Below are positions 28,479 to 37,974 of a DNA stretch of 64,000 nt, piece after piece; position 1 is the stretch's first letter; the number at the start of each line of letters is the position of its first letter. Both the position numbers and the translations under genes were made by a program. The DNA is from Alteromonadaceae bacterium UBA2620. Lineage in GTDB: Bacteria > Pseudomonadota > Gammaproteobacteria > Enterobacterales > Alteromonadaceae. The notes under the pieces were generated by a model. That model was not told the origin of the DNA. It did not search any database and saw only the letters and a list, made by a program, of their open reading frames with translations. The stretch covers positions 1 through 64,000 of the forward strand of contig DDJQ01000058.1 in NCBI GenBank assembly GCA_002339125.1. Reading direction: 5' to 3'.

Positions 28479-28910
28479 TTAGCGAGTGCGTGGGCAGATT
28501 TCTTCTTCAGAGAAGAAATACGCGATTTCACGCGCTGCAGATTCTGGTGCATCTGAACCGTGAACCGCATTCTCATCGATAGATACAGCGTAATCAGCAC
28601 GCAGTGTACCTGCTGCTGCTTCAGCCGGGTTAGTAGCACCCATGATTTCACGGTTTTTAACCACAGCGTTTTCGCCTTCCAGCACCTGAACCATTACCGG
28701 GCCAGACGTCATGAAGTCTACCAGGGCGCCAAAGAAAGGACGCTCTTTGTGTTCAGCATAGAAGCCTTCAGCTTGCTCTTTGCTCATGTGAACCATTTTA
28801 GAAGCAACGATGCGCAGACCAGCAGATTCGAAGCGGTTATAGATTGCACCGATTACGTTCTTTGCAACGGCATCAGGCTTAATAATTGAAAACGTACGCT
28901 CAAGAGCCAT
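28479..28910 (-). CDS. ndk: Nucleoside diphosphate kinase
   Basis: Ndk transfers the gamma phosphate between nucleoside tri- and diphosphates through a phosphohistidine. The protein starts [20 protein letters not shown] and contains the active-site histidine in [12 protein letters not shown] (about residue 118). It has 143 residues, the standard size. GGAG precedes the ATG. Expression is monocistronic, with a terminator after the gene. Confidence 0.98.
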   Translation of the reverse strand: MALERTFSIIKPDAVAKNVIGAIYNRFESAGLRIVASKMVHMSKEQAEGFYAEHKERPFFGALVDFMTSGPVMVQVLEGENAVVKNREIMGATNPAEAAAGTLRADYAVSIDENAVHGSDAPESAAREIAYFFSEEEICPRTR

Positions 28911-28956
28911 TTTCTGTCTCCGGGTTTAATTGTAAAAATTTTGGTCGCGAATTATA

Positions 28957-28993
28957 GGCAATCTTTCTGCCCGTGCCTAGGGGGGAACGGGCA
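28957..28993 (-). terminator. Possible terminator of the suf operon
   Basis: A stem TGCCCGT/ACGGGCA flanks a C-rich loop shortly after the sufE stop on the minus strand. The downstream tract lacks a T run, so it may be a weak or Rho-assisted terminator. Confidence 0.4.
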
Positions 28994-29033
28994 AATATCA
29001 AAAAATCTTCATAAAGACGGCGATAAAGGCGGA

Positions 29034-29447
29034 TTATCCGCCGTGCTGGGCGGCTAAATGCTGGATTTTACCCACGATGGCACGTAAGCCGTTGCCCCGC
29101 GTTGGCGTAATATGACGTTCCAGGTCGAGCGCTTCAAAGTACGCATCGATATCAAAGGCGGTAATCTCGGCGGGCGTTTTATCGTTATACGCTGCCATTA
29201 CCAGAGCCAGCAGCCCATGAACAATCACTGCATCACTGTCGACTTCGAAGTGGATTTTATCCCCGTCCATTGAAGTCACCAGCCACACGCTGCTCTGACA
29301 GCCCTTGACCAACCGCTCCGGGGTTTTCTGAGCATCATCGAGACGCGGTAACGCTTTACCCAAATCAATGATGTACTGGTACTTTTGTTCCCAATCATCA
29401 AAGAATTCCAAATCTTCAACGATTTCCTGACTAGATGGTAACTGCAT
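29034..29447 (-). CDS. sufE: Cysteine desulfuration protein SufE
   Basis: SufE accepts persulfide sulfur from SufS and passes it to the SufBC2D scaffold. The accepting cysteine is Cys50 in RLVKGCQSSVW. The protein has 137 residues, as in E. coli. It is the last gene of the suf operon, 14 nt after sufT. Confidence 0.93.
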   Translation of the reverse strand: MQLPSSQEIVEDLEFFDDWEQKYQYIIDLGKALPRLDDAQKTPERLVKGCQSSVWLVTSMDGDKIHFEVDSDAVIVHGLLALVMAAYNDKTPAEITAFDIDAYFEALDLERHITPTRGNGLRAIVGKIQHLAAQHGG

Positions 29448-29461
29448 GATTTACTCTCGAA

Positions 29462-29995
29462 TTAAAAAAACAGGCCGGCCTCGAGCTGGGCTTCTTCGCT
29501 CATTTTATCCCGCGACCAGGGCGGATCAAACACCAGTTCTACTTTGACATTCTCAACAAATGGCACCAGTCCCACGCGGTATTCCACATCGCCAACCAGC
29601 ACCGGGCCCATGCCGCAACCAGGTGCGGTGAGAGTCATGTCGATCGTGACCTGTTTAGTATCCTGATTAATGTCGACGTTGTAGATCAGGCCCAGCGAGA
29701 CCAGGTTAATCGGAATTTCGGGATCGTAGATGGTTTCCAGCGCGTCCCAGACCTGCTGTTTATCGATGTTGCCATCGGCAGGCGCGGTAAAATCCAGGCT
29801 TTGTGGTTTACGGCCAATGGCATCGGCATCAGTACCGTCGATACGCAACATATTTCCTTGCCACGTAACGGTATAGTTACCGCCTAAATCCTGGGTGATA
29901 TTAACAAATTCGCCATCAGGAATGATAACGGTTTCGCCGGAAGGCACTTTGCGCGACTTCACTTCACGTTCAGTCACTACCATTTTTTGCTTCAT
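29462..29995 (-). CDS. sufT: Fe-S cluster assembly protein SufT
   Basis: A 177-residue protein whose C-terminal half is a MIP18/DUF59 domain (LETIYDPEIPINLVSLGLIY and LTAPGCGMGPVLVGD, with the conserved cysteine). SufT proteins assist maturation of Fe-S proteins, probably in cluster transfer rather than de novo assembly. The N-terminal 75 residues are the family's own region. It sits between the A-type carrier gene (8 nt) and sufE. Confidence 0.9.
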   Translation of the reverse strand: MKQKMVVTEREVKSRKVPSGETVIIPDGEFVNITQDLGGNYTVTWQGNMLRIDGTDADAIGRKPQSLDFTAPADGNIDKQQVWDALETIYDPEIPINLVSLGLIYNVDINQDTKQVTIDMTLTAPGCGMGPVLVGDVEYRVGLVPFVENVKVELVFDPPWSRDKMSEEAQLEAGLFF

Positions 29996-30003
29996 AAGTA
30001 CTC

Positions 30004-30360
30004 TTATCCGACGTTAAAGCTTTCGCCGCAACCGCATTCATCCACAACGTTTGGGTTGTAGTATTTGATCACGCCGTTTACGCCTTCCATCACATAGTCA
30101 ATTTCGGTGTTCTGTAACAACGATACAGCGTCTTTAGCGATGGCGACCGTTAGCTTATCAGACACGTTAAGTACCTCGTCACCTTCTACCGAGGCATCGG
30201 CAAAATCGAGCACGTAAGCATAGCCGGTACAGCCACTGACTTTGGTCGATAAACGGATAATTTTACCCGGCTGGTTTTTAAGTTTGCCCTCAAAGTGCTT
30301 TATTGCACCCGGAGTGAGGGTAACAACGTCTTTACTGGGTACAAAAGTTTCTACTGACAT
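30004..30360 (-). CDS. sufA: A-type Fe-S carrier protein, SufA/IscA family
   Basis: A 118-residue HesB/IscA-like protein with the three conserved cysteines: Cys44 in SGCTGYAYV, and Cys109 and Cys111 in DECGCGESF. Such proteins receive clusters from the scaffold and deliver them to apoproteins. Position between sufS and sufT makes SufA the natural name, although sequence alone would also permit IscA. Confidence 0.88.
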   Translation of the reverse strand: MSVETFVPSKDVVTLTPGAIKHFEGKLKNQPGKIIRLSTKVSGCTGYAYVLDFADASVEGDEVLNVSDKLTVAIAKDAVSLLQNTEIDYVMEGVNGVIKYYNPNVVDECGCGESFNVG

Positions 30361-30371
30361 GGTTATCTCTC

Positions 30372-31589
30372 CTAGCCCAACATCGTTTGAGCTTTGCGTA
30401 AGCCCGCAAAGAATGCAGAGATTTCTTCCAGCGTGTTATACAACGAAAAAGAAGCGCGGGCAGTGCCGTTAATCCCAAGGCGATGCATCAGTGGTTGCGC
30501 GCAGTTATCGCCAGTACGGATAGCTATCCCCTGACGATCCAGAATAAAGCCAATATCGGCCGGGTGCGCGTTATCCATTACAAAGCTCAGGATACCAATC
30601 TTGTTAGGTGCGGTGCCGATTAAGCGCATACCCTGAATATCCGCGGCCTGTGCCATAGCAGAATCAATCAGTGTCTTTTCGTGGGCCTGAACGGCAGCAA
30701 TATCCAATTGGCTGAACCACTCAAGTGCGGTGCCCAGGCCAATAGCGCCGGCGATGTTTGGCGTACCAGCTTCAAGGCGGTTAGGCAATGCGCCCCAGGT
30801 AGCACTCTGATAAGTCACATCGGCAATCATTTCGCCACCGGTTAACCATACCGGCCATTCTTCCAGCACTGCCTGTTTGCCCCACAACACGCCAATGCCG
30901 GTTGGACCAAACACCTTGTGACCAGAAAACGCGTAAAAATCACAGCCCAGAGCCTGTACATCTACGTCGCCATGAGCAATTCCCTGAGCGCCGTCAACCA
31001 GCACTAACGCGCCGTAGGCCTTGGCCATTGCAGTGAGTTCTTTAACCGGATTAACGGTACCCAATGCATTGGATACATGAGGGAACGCCACCATGCGGGT
31101 ATTGGGACCCAGTGACGCCTTAAATGTTTCAAGATCAAGCTCACCGTTATCAAAAATCGGCGCAACACACAGCGTAGCACCGCTTTGCAAACAGGCTTGT
31201 TGCCAGGTAACCAGGTTAGCGTGGTGTTCCATTTCGGTTACCACCACTTCGTCACCGGCTTCCAGTTGCTGGGCCAGGCCCTTGGCAACCAGGTTTATAC
31301 TTTCGGTGGTACCGCTGGTCCAGATGACTTCGCTACGGTTTGCCGCGTTAATAAAACGGGCCACCTGATCACGGGCTTTTTCGTAACGGCGGGTCGCTTC
31401 GTCGGATAACTGATGAGCGCCACGGTGTACGTTGGCGTTACACTGGGTATAAAAGTCTACCAATGAGTCAATCACGACCTGAGGTTTTTGCGTGGTAGCA
31501 CCGTTATCCAGATATACCAACGGTTTACCATCTACCGTCTGCGATAAAATAGGGAACTCAGCACGAACTGCCGCTACGTCAAAACTCAT
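30372..31589 (-). CDS. sufS: Cysteine desulfurase SufS
   Basis: A group II PLP-dependent desulfurase releasing sulfur from cysteine. The Schiff-base lysine lies in FSGHKVFGPTGIGVLWG and the catalytic cysteine in RTGDNCAQPLMHRLG, the SufS-type short active-site loop that requires SufE. The protein has 405 residues. It overlaps sufD by 4 nt. This is the second desulfurase of the locus; IscS is encoded upstream. Confidence 0.96.
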   Translation of the reverse strand: MSFDVAAVRAEFPILSQTVDGKPLVYLDNGATTQKPQVVIDSLVDFYTQCNANVHRGAHQLSDEATRRYEKARDQVARFINAANRSEVIWTSGTTESINLVAKGLAQQLEAGDEVVVTEMEHHANLVTWQQACLQSGATLCVAPIFDNGELDLETFKASLGPNTRMVAFPHVSNALGTVNPVKELTAMAKAYGALVLVDGAQGIAHGDVDVQALGCDFYAFSGHKVFGPTGIGVLWGKQAVLEEWPVWLTGGEMIADVTYQSATWGALPNRLEAGTPNIAGAIGLGTALEWFSQLDIAAVQAHEKTLIDSAMAQAADIQGMRLIGTAPNKIGILSFVMDNAHPADIGFILDRQGIAIRTGDNCAQPLMHRLGINGTARASFSLYNTLEEISAFFAGLRKAQTMLG

Positions 31590-32848
31590 TTAACCTCCAT
31601 GCCCACAAAACGGTCATGTAACTGAGTTAGCAACCAGCCAGCGATATCTTCGTTGGGGATCTGATTAATCAGTTCTCGGATAAAACCAAAGTTGAGCATG
31701 ATTAACGCCTGACTACGACTGATGCCGCGAGTAAGCAGGTAATACAGCGCGGTATCATCAATTTCAGCTACTGTTGCACCGTGGGCGCATTTGACGTCAT
31801 CGGCATAAATTTCCAGTTCAGGTTTGGTATTTATCACCGCCCGACGTGACAACAACAGGTTACGATTATTCAGTTCCGCCAGCGTTTTCTGCGCATCACG
31901 GTGAATATGAATACGGCCATTGAATACTGCTTTGGCGCGATCGCCAACGATACCCCGGGCATTTTCCTCGGTAGTACAGTTAGGCACGGCGTGCTCAATA
32001 GTGGTGTGTAAGTCAAACAGCTCACCTTCGGCCAGCAAATAAATCGCATTGATATTAGCGTTAGCGAATTCGCCGGTATAGATAACATCCACATCGAGGC
32101 GCGACAACTGACTGCCATAACCAATTAATGTGCTGCTGAGCTGGGCTTTTTCCGCCACTTTAAAATGACAGCCGCCTACGTGCATTGCTTGCTGCGTGAA
32201 CATAGCAAACCGATAGTGCTCAAGATGCGCTTCGCTGTGCAGCACATATTCACTGAATGCGGTATTAACACTGCTGGCATCACCGTAACCGTCTTCCAGC
32301 ACGGTGGCTCGCGCACCTGCTTCTACCTGCATCAGCACACGAAGGTGTTGATCGCCTTCATTACTGGCCAGTTGTGAAATACGAATCGGCGTATCAATGG
32401 TTTTGCCTGCTGCAACCTTTATGTACAGACCATCGGCCAGCAGCGCGTCGTTAACCTGACCAAATAAGTGTTTGGCCGGCTTCACATCTGACAACAGGCT
32501 CTCGATGACTTGTTGCTGCTCAGCAGTTGCTGATGAGAACCGTACGATTTCAAGGCCTTCCGGCAGAGACAGTGCACACACGTCGGTGAGCAACTCATTG
32601 CCACTGAACACCAGTTCGATTGCGCTTAGCTCGCCTATTTTAGGCGCGCTAAACTCGGTATTTTCAGGCTTAGCCAGTGATACGCTGCGCTTTTCTACCG
32701 GGATGAGCGGAGTAAAACGCCAGTCTTCCACTTTACGCAGCGGCCAGCGAACTTTTTCCAGTTCAGCCAGCGCCGCCTGACGATGAGGAGCCAGCCAGTC
32801 CTGATGTGTTTGCGCCGTGGCGATTACTTCAGACAGCCATTGGCTCAT
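31586..32848 (-). CDS. sufD: Fe-S scaffold subunit SufD
   Basis: SufD is the SufB-related partner in the SufBC2D scaffold complex. The C-terminal core shows the family signature CAHGATVAEIDDTALYYL and SRRAVINTKPELEIYADDVK. The N-terminal part is more variable, as usual. It overlaps sufC and sufS by 4 nt on each side, consistent with equimolar synthesis. Confidence 0.95.
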   Translation of the reverse strand: MSQWLSEVIATAQTHQDWLAPHRQAALAELEKVRWPLRKVEDWRFTPLIPVEKRSVSLAKPENTEFSAPKIGELSAIELVFSGNELLTDVCALSLPEGLEIVRFSSATAEQQQVIESLLSDVKPAKHLFGQVNDALLADGLYIKVAAGKTIDTPIRISQLASNEGDQHLRVLMQVEAGARATVLEDGYGDASSVNTAFSEYVLHSEAHLEHYRFAMFTQQAMHVGGCHFKVAEKAQLSSTLIGYGSQLSRLDVDVIYTGEFANANINAIYLLAEGELFDLHTTIEHAVPNCTTEENARGIVGDRAKAVFNGRIHIHRDAQKTLAELNNRNLLLSRRAVINTKPELEIYADDVKCAHGATVAEIDDTALYYLLTRGISRSQALIMLNFGFIRELINQIPNEDIAGWLLTQLHDRFVGMEVK

Positions 32849-33606
32849 GCATCGGCCTCCTCATAGGCTTTACCTAAAAAGGCATAACCGGATTTTTCTA
32901 CTTCCAGCGCCAGTGACGCATCGCCACTTTTTACAATCTTGCCGTCCGCCAGGATATGCACAAAGTCAGGCTTGATATAGTCAAGCAGACGCTGATAGTG
33001 AGTCACAACAATGAAGCCGCGCTGCCCGTCACGCTGGCTGTTTACACCATCAGCAACTACTTGAAGTGCGTCAACATCCAGGCCCGAGTCAGACTCGTCT
33101 AGAATACACAGCGACGGCTCAAGAAGGATCATCTGCATGATCTCGTTACGCTTCTTCTCACCGCCGGAGAAGCCTTCGTTAACACCACGCTTTAAGAAAT
33201 CCAGTGGCAGATTCACCTGCTTACAGGCCGCCTTGGCTTTCTTTAAAAACTCAGCAGCGGTAAGAGGCTCTTCGCCGCGGTGTTCGCGCAGCGCGTTAAC
33301 CGATTCTTTTAAGAATTCCATGTTGCTAACGCCAGGGATCTCAACCGGATACTGAAATGCCAGGAACAACCCTTCGCGGGCACGCTCTTCCACTTCAAGA
33401 TCCAGTAAATCTTTACCATTTAAGGTCGCAGCACCTTCGTTAACTTCGTAGCCTTCACGGCCAGATAGCACGTAGCCAAGCGTACTTTTACCGGCGCCAT
33501 TGGGCCCCATGATGGCATGAACTTCACCAGGCTTAACTTCCAGATTCAGCCCTTTGATAATGGTTTTATCTTCAACACTGGCGTGTAAATTATCGATAGA
33601 CAACAT
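32845..33606 (-). CDS. sufC: Fe-S assembly ATPase SufC
   Basis: A cytosolic ABC-type ATPase of the SufBC2D complex. Walker A is GPNGAGKST near residue 36, the signature GFSGGEKKRNEIMQ, and Walker B LCILDESDSGLDVD carries the SufC-specific DESDSGLD. It drives conformational change of the SufB-SufD heterodimer. It has 253 residues and lies 8 nt after sufB. Confidence 0.98.
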   Translation of the reverse strand: MLSIDNLHASVEDKTIIKGLNLEVKPGEVHAIMGPNGAGKSTLGYVLSGREGYEVNEGAATLNGKDLLDLEVEERAREGLFLAFQYPVEIPGVSNMEFLKESVNALREHRGEEPLTAAEFLKKAKAACKQVNLPLDFLKRGVNEGFSGGEKKRNEIMQMILLEPSLCILDESDSGLDVDALQVVADGVNSQRDGQRGFIVVTHYQRLLDYIKPDFVHILADGKIVKSGDASLALEVEKSGYAFLGKAYEEADA

Positions 33607-33614
33607 TAAATTCT

Positions 33615-35051
33615 TTACCCCACAGAACCTTCTAAACTAATTTCGAGTAACTTGCCGGCTTCCACCGCAAATTCCATTGGTAATTCTTTAAAGACTTCCT
33701 TACAGAAGCCATTGACGATCATGGACACCGCTTTCTCTGCGTCGAGGCCACGTTGCTGAGCCAGGAATAACTGTTCGTCGCTCACTTTGGATGTAGTGGC
33801 TTCGTGCTCAACGATGGCAGACGGGTTGCGGCTTTCGATATACGGGAACGTATGCGCGCCACACTGATCGCCAATTAGCAGCGAATCACACTGCGTAAAA
33901 TTACGGGCGCCATCAGATTTTGGCCCCATTTGTACCAGACCACGGTAGGCGTTATTACTTTTTCCTGCCGAGATCCCTTTTGAAATAATGGTGGAGCGGG
34001 TGTTTTTACCCAGATGAATCATCTTGGTACCGGTATCCGCCTGCTGGCGTCCACGGGTTAAGGCAACGGAGTAGAATTCACCAACGCTGTTATCCCCTTT
34101 CAACACGCAGCTCGGATATTTCCAGGTAACGGCTGAGCCGGTTTCTACCTGGGTCCAGCTGATTTTTGCGTCGTCATGACAAATGCCGCGCTTAGTTACA
34201 AAATTGTAAATACCGCCTTTACCGTTTTCGTCACCCGGGTACCAGTTTTGTACCGTTGAGTATTTGATGTTGGCTTTATCCAGCGCAACCAGTTCAACAA
34301 CGGCTGCGTGTAACTGGTTTTCATCACGTTGTGGTGCCGTGCACCCTTCCAGATAACTTACGTGGCTGCCTTCATCAGCAACAATAAGCGTACGCTCAAA
34401 CTGACCGGTGTTTTGCTCGTTAATACGGAAATAAGTGGAAAGCTCCATGGGGCAACGTACGCCCTTAGGAATATACACAAACGAACCATCGGTAAATACG
34501 GCACTGTTCAGCGCCGCGAAGTAGTTATCGGTACGAGGAACCACAGAGCCGATGTACTTCTTAACCAACTCAGGATATTTCTGGATAGCTTCCGAAATAG
34601 GGCAGAAAATAACGCCCGCCTCGTGCAGCTTTTCACGGAAGGTTGTTACTACCGATACCGAGTCGAATACCGCATCAACAGCAACACCCGCCAGCATTTC
34701 CTGCTCGTGCAGGGGAATGCCCAGCTTGTTATACACATCCAACAGTTCCGGGTCGACTTCGTCGAGGGACTTTGGTTTGTCCTTCATACTCTTAGGTGAT
34801 GAGTAGTAAGAAATAGCCTGATAATCCACTTTTGGATAAACAACATGAGCCCAGTCCGGCTCTTCCATTTCCAGCCACGAATGATAGGCTTTCAGGCGCC
34901 ATTCGAGCATCCATTCCGGCTCATTTTTCATGGCTGATATACGGCGGATAATGGATTCGTCCAGACCATTTTCGAAGGTATCAGACTCGATTTCAGAATA
35001 GAAACCCGCCTCGTATTGTTTCGATAGCGCCTGTTCGATTTGCTCGCTCAT
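33615..35051 (-). CDS. sufB: Fe-S scaffold subunit SufB
   Basis: SufB is the main scaffold on which clusters are assembled. The 478-residue protein has the expected core beta-helix, the conserved [19 protein letters not shown] and [20 protein letters not shown] regions, and starts [15 protein letters not shown]. It is the first gene of sufBCDSATE and has its own promoter overlapped by an IscR-type site about 110 nt upstream. Confidence 0.97.
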   Translation of the reverse strand: MSEQIEQALSKQYEAGFYSEIESDTFENGLDESIIRRISAMKNEPEWMLEWRLKAYHSWLEMEEPDWAHVVYPKVDYQAISYYSSPKSMKDKPKSLDEVDPELLDVYNKLGIPLHEQEMLAGVAVDAVFDSVSVVTTFREKLHEAGVIFCPISEAIQKYPELVKKYIGSVVPRTDNYFAALNSAVFTDGSFVYIPKGVRCPMELSTYFRINEQNTGQFERTLIVADEGSHVSYLEGCTAPQRDENQLHAAVVELVALDKANIKYSTVQNWYPGDENGKGGIYNFVTKRGICHDDAKISWTQVETGSAVTWKYPSCVLKGDNSVGEFYSVALTRGRQQADTGTKMIHLGKNTRSTIISKGISAGKSNNAYRGLVQMGPKSDGARNFTQCDSLLIGDQCGAHTFPYIESRNPSAIVEHEATTSKVSDEQLFLAQQRGLDAEKAVSMIVNGFCKEVFKELPMEFAVEAGKLLEISLEGSVG

Positions 35052-35154
35052 TGACTCATCTCACTGTTATTGAACATTTCGCCGCGATAATCAGCATGTA
35101 GTGCAACACTACACCTGTTCAGCGTTTTCGCTGTCACCGCGACCTGGTTGCCAC

Positions 35155-35187
35155 ATTATATAATACCCGAGTATTTCACTCAACTAT
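35155..35187 (-). promoter_or_regulatory. sufB promoter overlapped by an IscR type 1 site
   Basis: On the minus strand TTGAGT (35178-35183) and a perfect TATAAT (35155-35160) are exactly 17 nt apart. A 25-nt imperfect palindrome covering -35 (35163-35187; left part ATAGTTGAGT, right part ACTCGGGTAT) matches the E. coli IscR type 1 motif ATASYYGACT-N5-AGTCRRSTAT except at one symmetric position in each arm. Holo-IscR would be expected to repress here. Confidence 0.75.
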
Positions 35188-35353
35188 TCACCCGGGGCGT
35201 TTCTGTCCTCTACCTCGCCGAATCTGACGTCAGTTTGGTAGGGCAACGTGGCGCTTTGTATGCACTGAAATCTGGGGGCCGCAATCTTGCCTGAATATTG
35301 ACTTAACTGCAATCTTAGCGGCTCCGACTTAGGTCTGAATAACGCCCTGAGAC
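35188..35353. other. Gap between iscS and the sufB promoter
   Basis: Apart from the sufB promoter and IscR site, this roughly 300-nt gap holds no gene that I can support. It occupies the position where iscU, iscA, hscBA and fdx would be in a canonical isc operon. Confidence 0.5.
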
Positions 35354-35380
35354 AGACAGGCAGTGCTAACCTGCCTGTCT
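35354..35380 (-). terminator. Hairpin spanning the iscS stop codon
   Basis: A perfect 10-bp inverted repeat AGACAGGCAG/CTGCCTGTCT with a 7-nt loop includes the iscS TAG (35366-35368) in its loop. No T run follows, so it is more likely a 3'-end stabilising structure or weak terminator separating iscRS from suf. Confidence 0.45.
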
Positions 35381-36532
35381 GACCTCGCGTAAAGTCTTTA
35401 CTGTTTCTATTACTCTCTGCGCGGCAAAACGGATGTCTTCTTCACTGGTAAAACGACCGGCAGAAAAACGCAAACCCGCATGGGCTAGTTCTGCACTGCG
35501 GCCCAGCGCCGTTAACACATAAGACGGCTCCATGCTGGCCGAGGTACAGGCCGAACCGGTGGAGATAGCAATATCATGCAGTCCCATCACCAGACTTTCG
35601 CCGTCTACGCCACCAAAACTGATATTGATAATGCCAGGCACGCGTTGGGTGAGGTGACCGTTAAGGTGCACATCATCGAGGCGACTGACCTCTTCCCACA
35701 ATAATTCGGTATACCCGCGTAATCTGGCGGCTTCTTCTTTCAGGGATTGGCCGGCAAGCTCACAGGCTTCACCAAAACCCACTATCTGATGGGTTGGCAG
35801 CGTACCCGAGCGCATACCCCGCTCATGACCACCGCCATGAATTTGCGCAGCAATTTGTACTTTCGGGCGGCGACGAACATACAACGCGCCAATACCTTTG
35901 GGGCCGTAACACTTATGTGCAGAGAAAGACATTAAATCTACTGGCAGGGCTGTTAGGTCGATAGGTAACTTGCCAAGGCTCTGCGCGGCATCCACATGGA
36001 AATACACCTGCTGCTCGCGACACAGCTCACCAATAGCGGCGATATCCTGGATAACACCGGTTTCGTTATTGACGTGCATCACCGAAACCAGCACCGTGTC
36101 AGCGCCTATCGCCTCTGCCACCTGCTCGACCGATATTAATCCATGAGCGTCGGGCGCTAGTAGCGTAACCCTGACCCCTTGCCCGGCAAGAAACTCAACC
36201 GTATCGAGAACCGCTTTATGTTCGGTTGCCACGGTAATAACGTGCTTTTGCGGTTTGTCCGAGGCGTCAACCACACCTTTAATGGCCAGGTTATCCGACT
36301 CGGTGGCGCCAGAGGTAAAGACAATTTCGCGGGGATCGCAATTCACCAGATCGGCAATTTGATTGCGCGCCACGTCAACGGCTTCTTCAGCCACCCAACC
36401 AAAACGGTGGGAGCGCGAAGCCGGGTTGCCAAAATTGCCTTCCATCGTAAGGCTCGCAGTCATTTGTGCTGCAACCTTAGGGTCTACGGGCGTGGTAGAG
36501 GCATAATCTAAGTAAACGGGAGTACGCGTCAT
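35366..36532 (-). CDS. iscS: Cysteine desulfurase IscS
   Basis: A group I PLP-dependent desulfurase with the Schiff-base lysine in [17 protein letters not shown] and the catalytic cysteine in the longer IscS-type loop [17 protein letters not shown]. It supplies sulfur for Fe-S clusters and tRNA thiolation. At 388 residues it is slightly shorter than E. coli IscS (404) and its C-terminus (LREVRQAG) lacks the E. coli tail that contacts IscU. It is 9 nt downstream of iscR; no iscU follows, instead a gap and the suf operon. Confidence 0.92.
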   Translation of the reverse strand: MTRTPVYLDYASTTPVDPKVAAQMTASLTMEGNFGNPASRSHRFGWVAEEAVDVARNQIADLVNCDPREIVFTSGATESDNLAIKGVVDASDKPQKHVITVATEHKAVLDTVEFLAGQGVRVTLLAPDAHGLISVEQVAEAIGADTVLVSVMHVNNETGVIQDIAAIGELCREQQVYFHVDAAQSLGKLPIDLTALPVDLMSFSAHKCYGPKGIGALYVRRRPKVQIAAQIHGGGHERGMRSGTLPTHQIVGFGEACELAGQSLKEEAARLRGYTELLWEEVSRLDDVHLNGHLTQRVPGIINISFGGVDGESLVMGLHDIAISTGSACTSASMEPSYVLTALGRSAELAHAGLRFSAGRFTSEEDIRFAAQRVIETVKTLREVRQAG

Positions 36533-36541
36533 GACCTGTCT

Positions 36542-37021
36542 TTATAACTGAATACTGACCTGAATTTTACCGTCAACCGGCATCTTGTGTTTGTCCTGGC
36601 GACCGGCGACTTCCTGTACTTCGCCCTTTGCCATCAATTCCCCGAGGCTGATGCCATCGAGAAAGTGGCTGATGCGGTCACTGAGGTCCTGCCACAGACT
36701 ATGGGTAAGACAACGCTCACCCGCCTGACAATCGCCCTGCCCCTGACAGCGCGTTGCATCGACAGATTCGTCCACCGCACGGATCACCTCGCCGATAGCG
36801 ATAAGCTCTGCTTCCCGGCCCAGTTGATAGCCGCCGCCAGGTCCCCGCACACTCAGTACCAGACTTTCTTTGCGTAAGCGCGAAAATAGCTGCTCTAAAT
36901 AAGACAAAGAGATCTCCTGCCTGGCAGAAATATCGGCCAGCGATACCGGCCCCTGCTTGGAATGGAGTGCCACGTCTAACATTGCCGTTACTGCGTAGCG
37001 GCCTTTTGAAGTCAGTTTCAT
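36542..37021 (-). CDS. iscR: Fe-S-responsive transcription regulator IscR
   Basis: A Rrf2-family winged-helix repressor/activator. The start [18 protein letters not shown] at 37021 aligns with E. coli IscR; a TTG two codons earlier is open but unlikely. The 2Fe-2S ligands are in place as Cys92, Cys98 and Cys104 plus His107 ([20 protein letters not shown]). IscR senses cluster status, represses isc genes through type 1 sites in the holo form and controls suf genes. An IscR site lies in its own promoter, so autoregulation is expected. Confidence 0.97.
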   Translation of the reverse strand: MKLTSKGRYAVTAMLDVALHSKQGPVSLADISARQEISLSYLEQLFSRLRKESLVLSVRGPGGGYQLGREAELIAIGEVIRAVDESVDATRCQGQGDCQAGERCLTHSLWQDLSDRISHFLDGISLGELMAKGEVQEVAGRQDKHKMPVDGKIQVSIQL

Positions 37022-37051
37022 AACCAAATACGGATAGTGAACAATGGCAAA

Positions 37052-37084
37052 ATTGTTCCATACCTGAGTAAATTGGTCAAGTAT
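37052..37084 (-). promoter_or_regulatory. iscR promoter with IscR type 1 operator
   Basis: On the minus strand TTGACC (37075-37080) and AACAAT (37052-37057) are 17 nt apart. A 25-nt palindrome at 37060-37084 (arms ATACTTGACC and ACTCAGGTAT) fits the IscR type 1 consensus and covers the -35. A second, weaker half-site ATACCTGAGT lies about 17-27 nt further upstream, similar to the paired sites before E. coli iscR. Confidence 0.8.
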
Positions 37085-37153
37085 AAAACCCTACTAGTTA
37101 CTCAGGTATTACGCTGTTTACCGATACACTCGGAAGCCAATTGAGTCGGATGC

Positions 37154-37972
37154 TCAGATCTGCGGATCGAATTCGTCGTGACTCACCTGTTTAGAATTAG
37201 GCACTACAGGAGAAATACCTGTACTGGCGAAGTCTTCTGCGGTCATCGCGCTCAGGCGTTCCTTGGATACCTCGCCACCCATGCCCTGAATCACCTGACA
37301 CAGCTCTTCGATGCGACCGTCCATAGCGTGGATATGCTCCACCATAATGCCCATGGCATTGGCCACCGGATCGGGATTGTCAGAAGCCACCGCATACGCA
37401 TCAAAGCCATATTTTTTAGCAATGGCATTGCGCTTTTCTTTCCCTGTGTCGGTTTCTTTGGCTGGCTGCAGAATGTGCCCGGGGATACCAAGCACTGTGG
37501 TTCCAGGTGGGGCGTCTTTAACGACAACAGAATTACTGCCAATTTTGGCGCCTTCACCAATGGTAATTGGCCCCAATACCTTGGCGCCGGCACCAACAAC
37601 TACGTTATTTTCCAGGGTTGGATGACGTTTACCGGCATTCCAGGTCGTCCCCCCAAGGGTAACGCCGTGGTAAAGGGTGACATCGTCACCAATATCAGCC
37701 GTTTCGCCAATCACTACACCCATACCGTGGTCAATAAAGAAGCGCCGGCCGATGGTGGCGCCCGGGTGGATTTCAATGCCGGTCAGCCAACGGCTGAAAG
37801 TCGATAGCGAGCGTGCGAGCCATTTCAACTGCAGTCGCCAGAGCTTGTTACTTATCCGATGCAACCAAACGGCATGTAATCCAGGATAGTTGGTCAGTAC
37901 TTCAAAAGCGTTTCGCGCCGCCGGATCGCGGTGGAATACCGCTCTGATATCTTCTTTCATTCGGCTGAACAT
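37154..37972 (-). CDS. cysE: Serine O-acetyltransferase
   Basis: CysE makes O-acetylserine, the precursor of cysteine and hence of Fe-S sulfur. The protein has the N-terminal helical domain and the left-handed beta-helix of hexapeptide repeats ([33 protein letters not shown]). The 272-residue form with the long C-terminal tail resembles the SAT encoded next to isc genes in Azotobacter and Pseudomonas. It is 2 nt after trmJ and upstream of iscR, tying cysteine supply to cluster assembly. Confidence 0.95.
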   Translation of the reverse strand: MFSRMKEDIRAVFHRDPAARNAFEVLTNYPGLHAVWLHRISNKLWRLQLKWLARSLSTFSRWLTGIEIHPGATIGRRFFIDHGMGVVIGETADIGDDVTLYHGVTLGGTTWNAGKRHPTLENNVVVGAGAKVLGPITIGEGAKIGSNSVVVKDAPPGTTVLGIPGHILQPAKETDTGKEKRNAIAKKYGFDAYAVASDNPDPVANAMGIMVEHIHAMDGRIEELCQVIQGMGGEVSKERLSAMTAEDFASTGISPVVPNSKQVSHDEFDPQI

Positions 37973-37974
37973 GG

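Noticed and set aside
34329..34799. 156-codon plus-strand ORF opposite sufB
   Set aside because: It is a reverse-strand shadow of the conserved sufB.
37178..37807. 209-codon plus-strand ORF opposite cysE
   Set aside because: It lies entirely antisense to a well-supported cysE, with no start signal and no recognisable domain.
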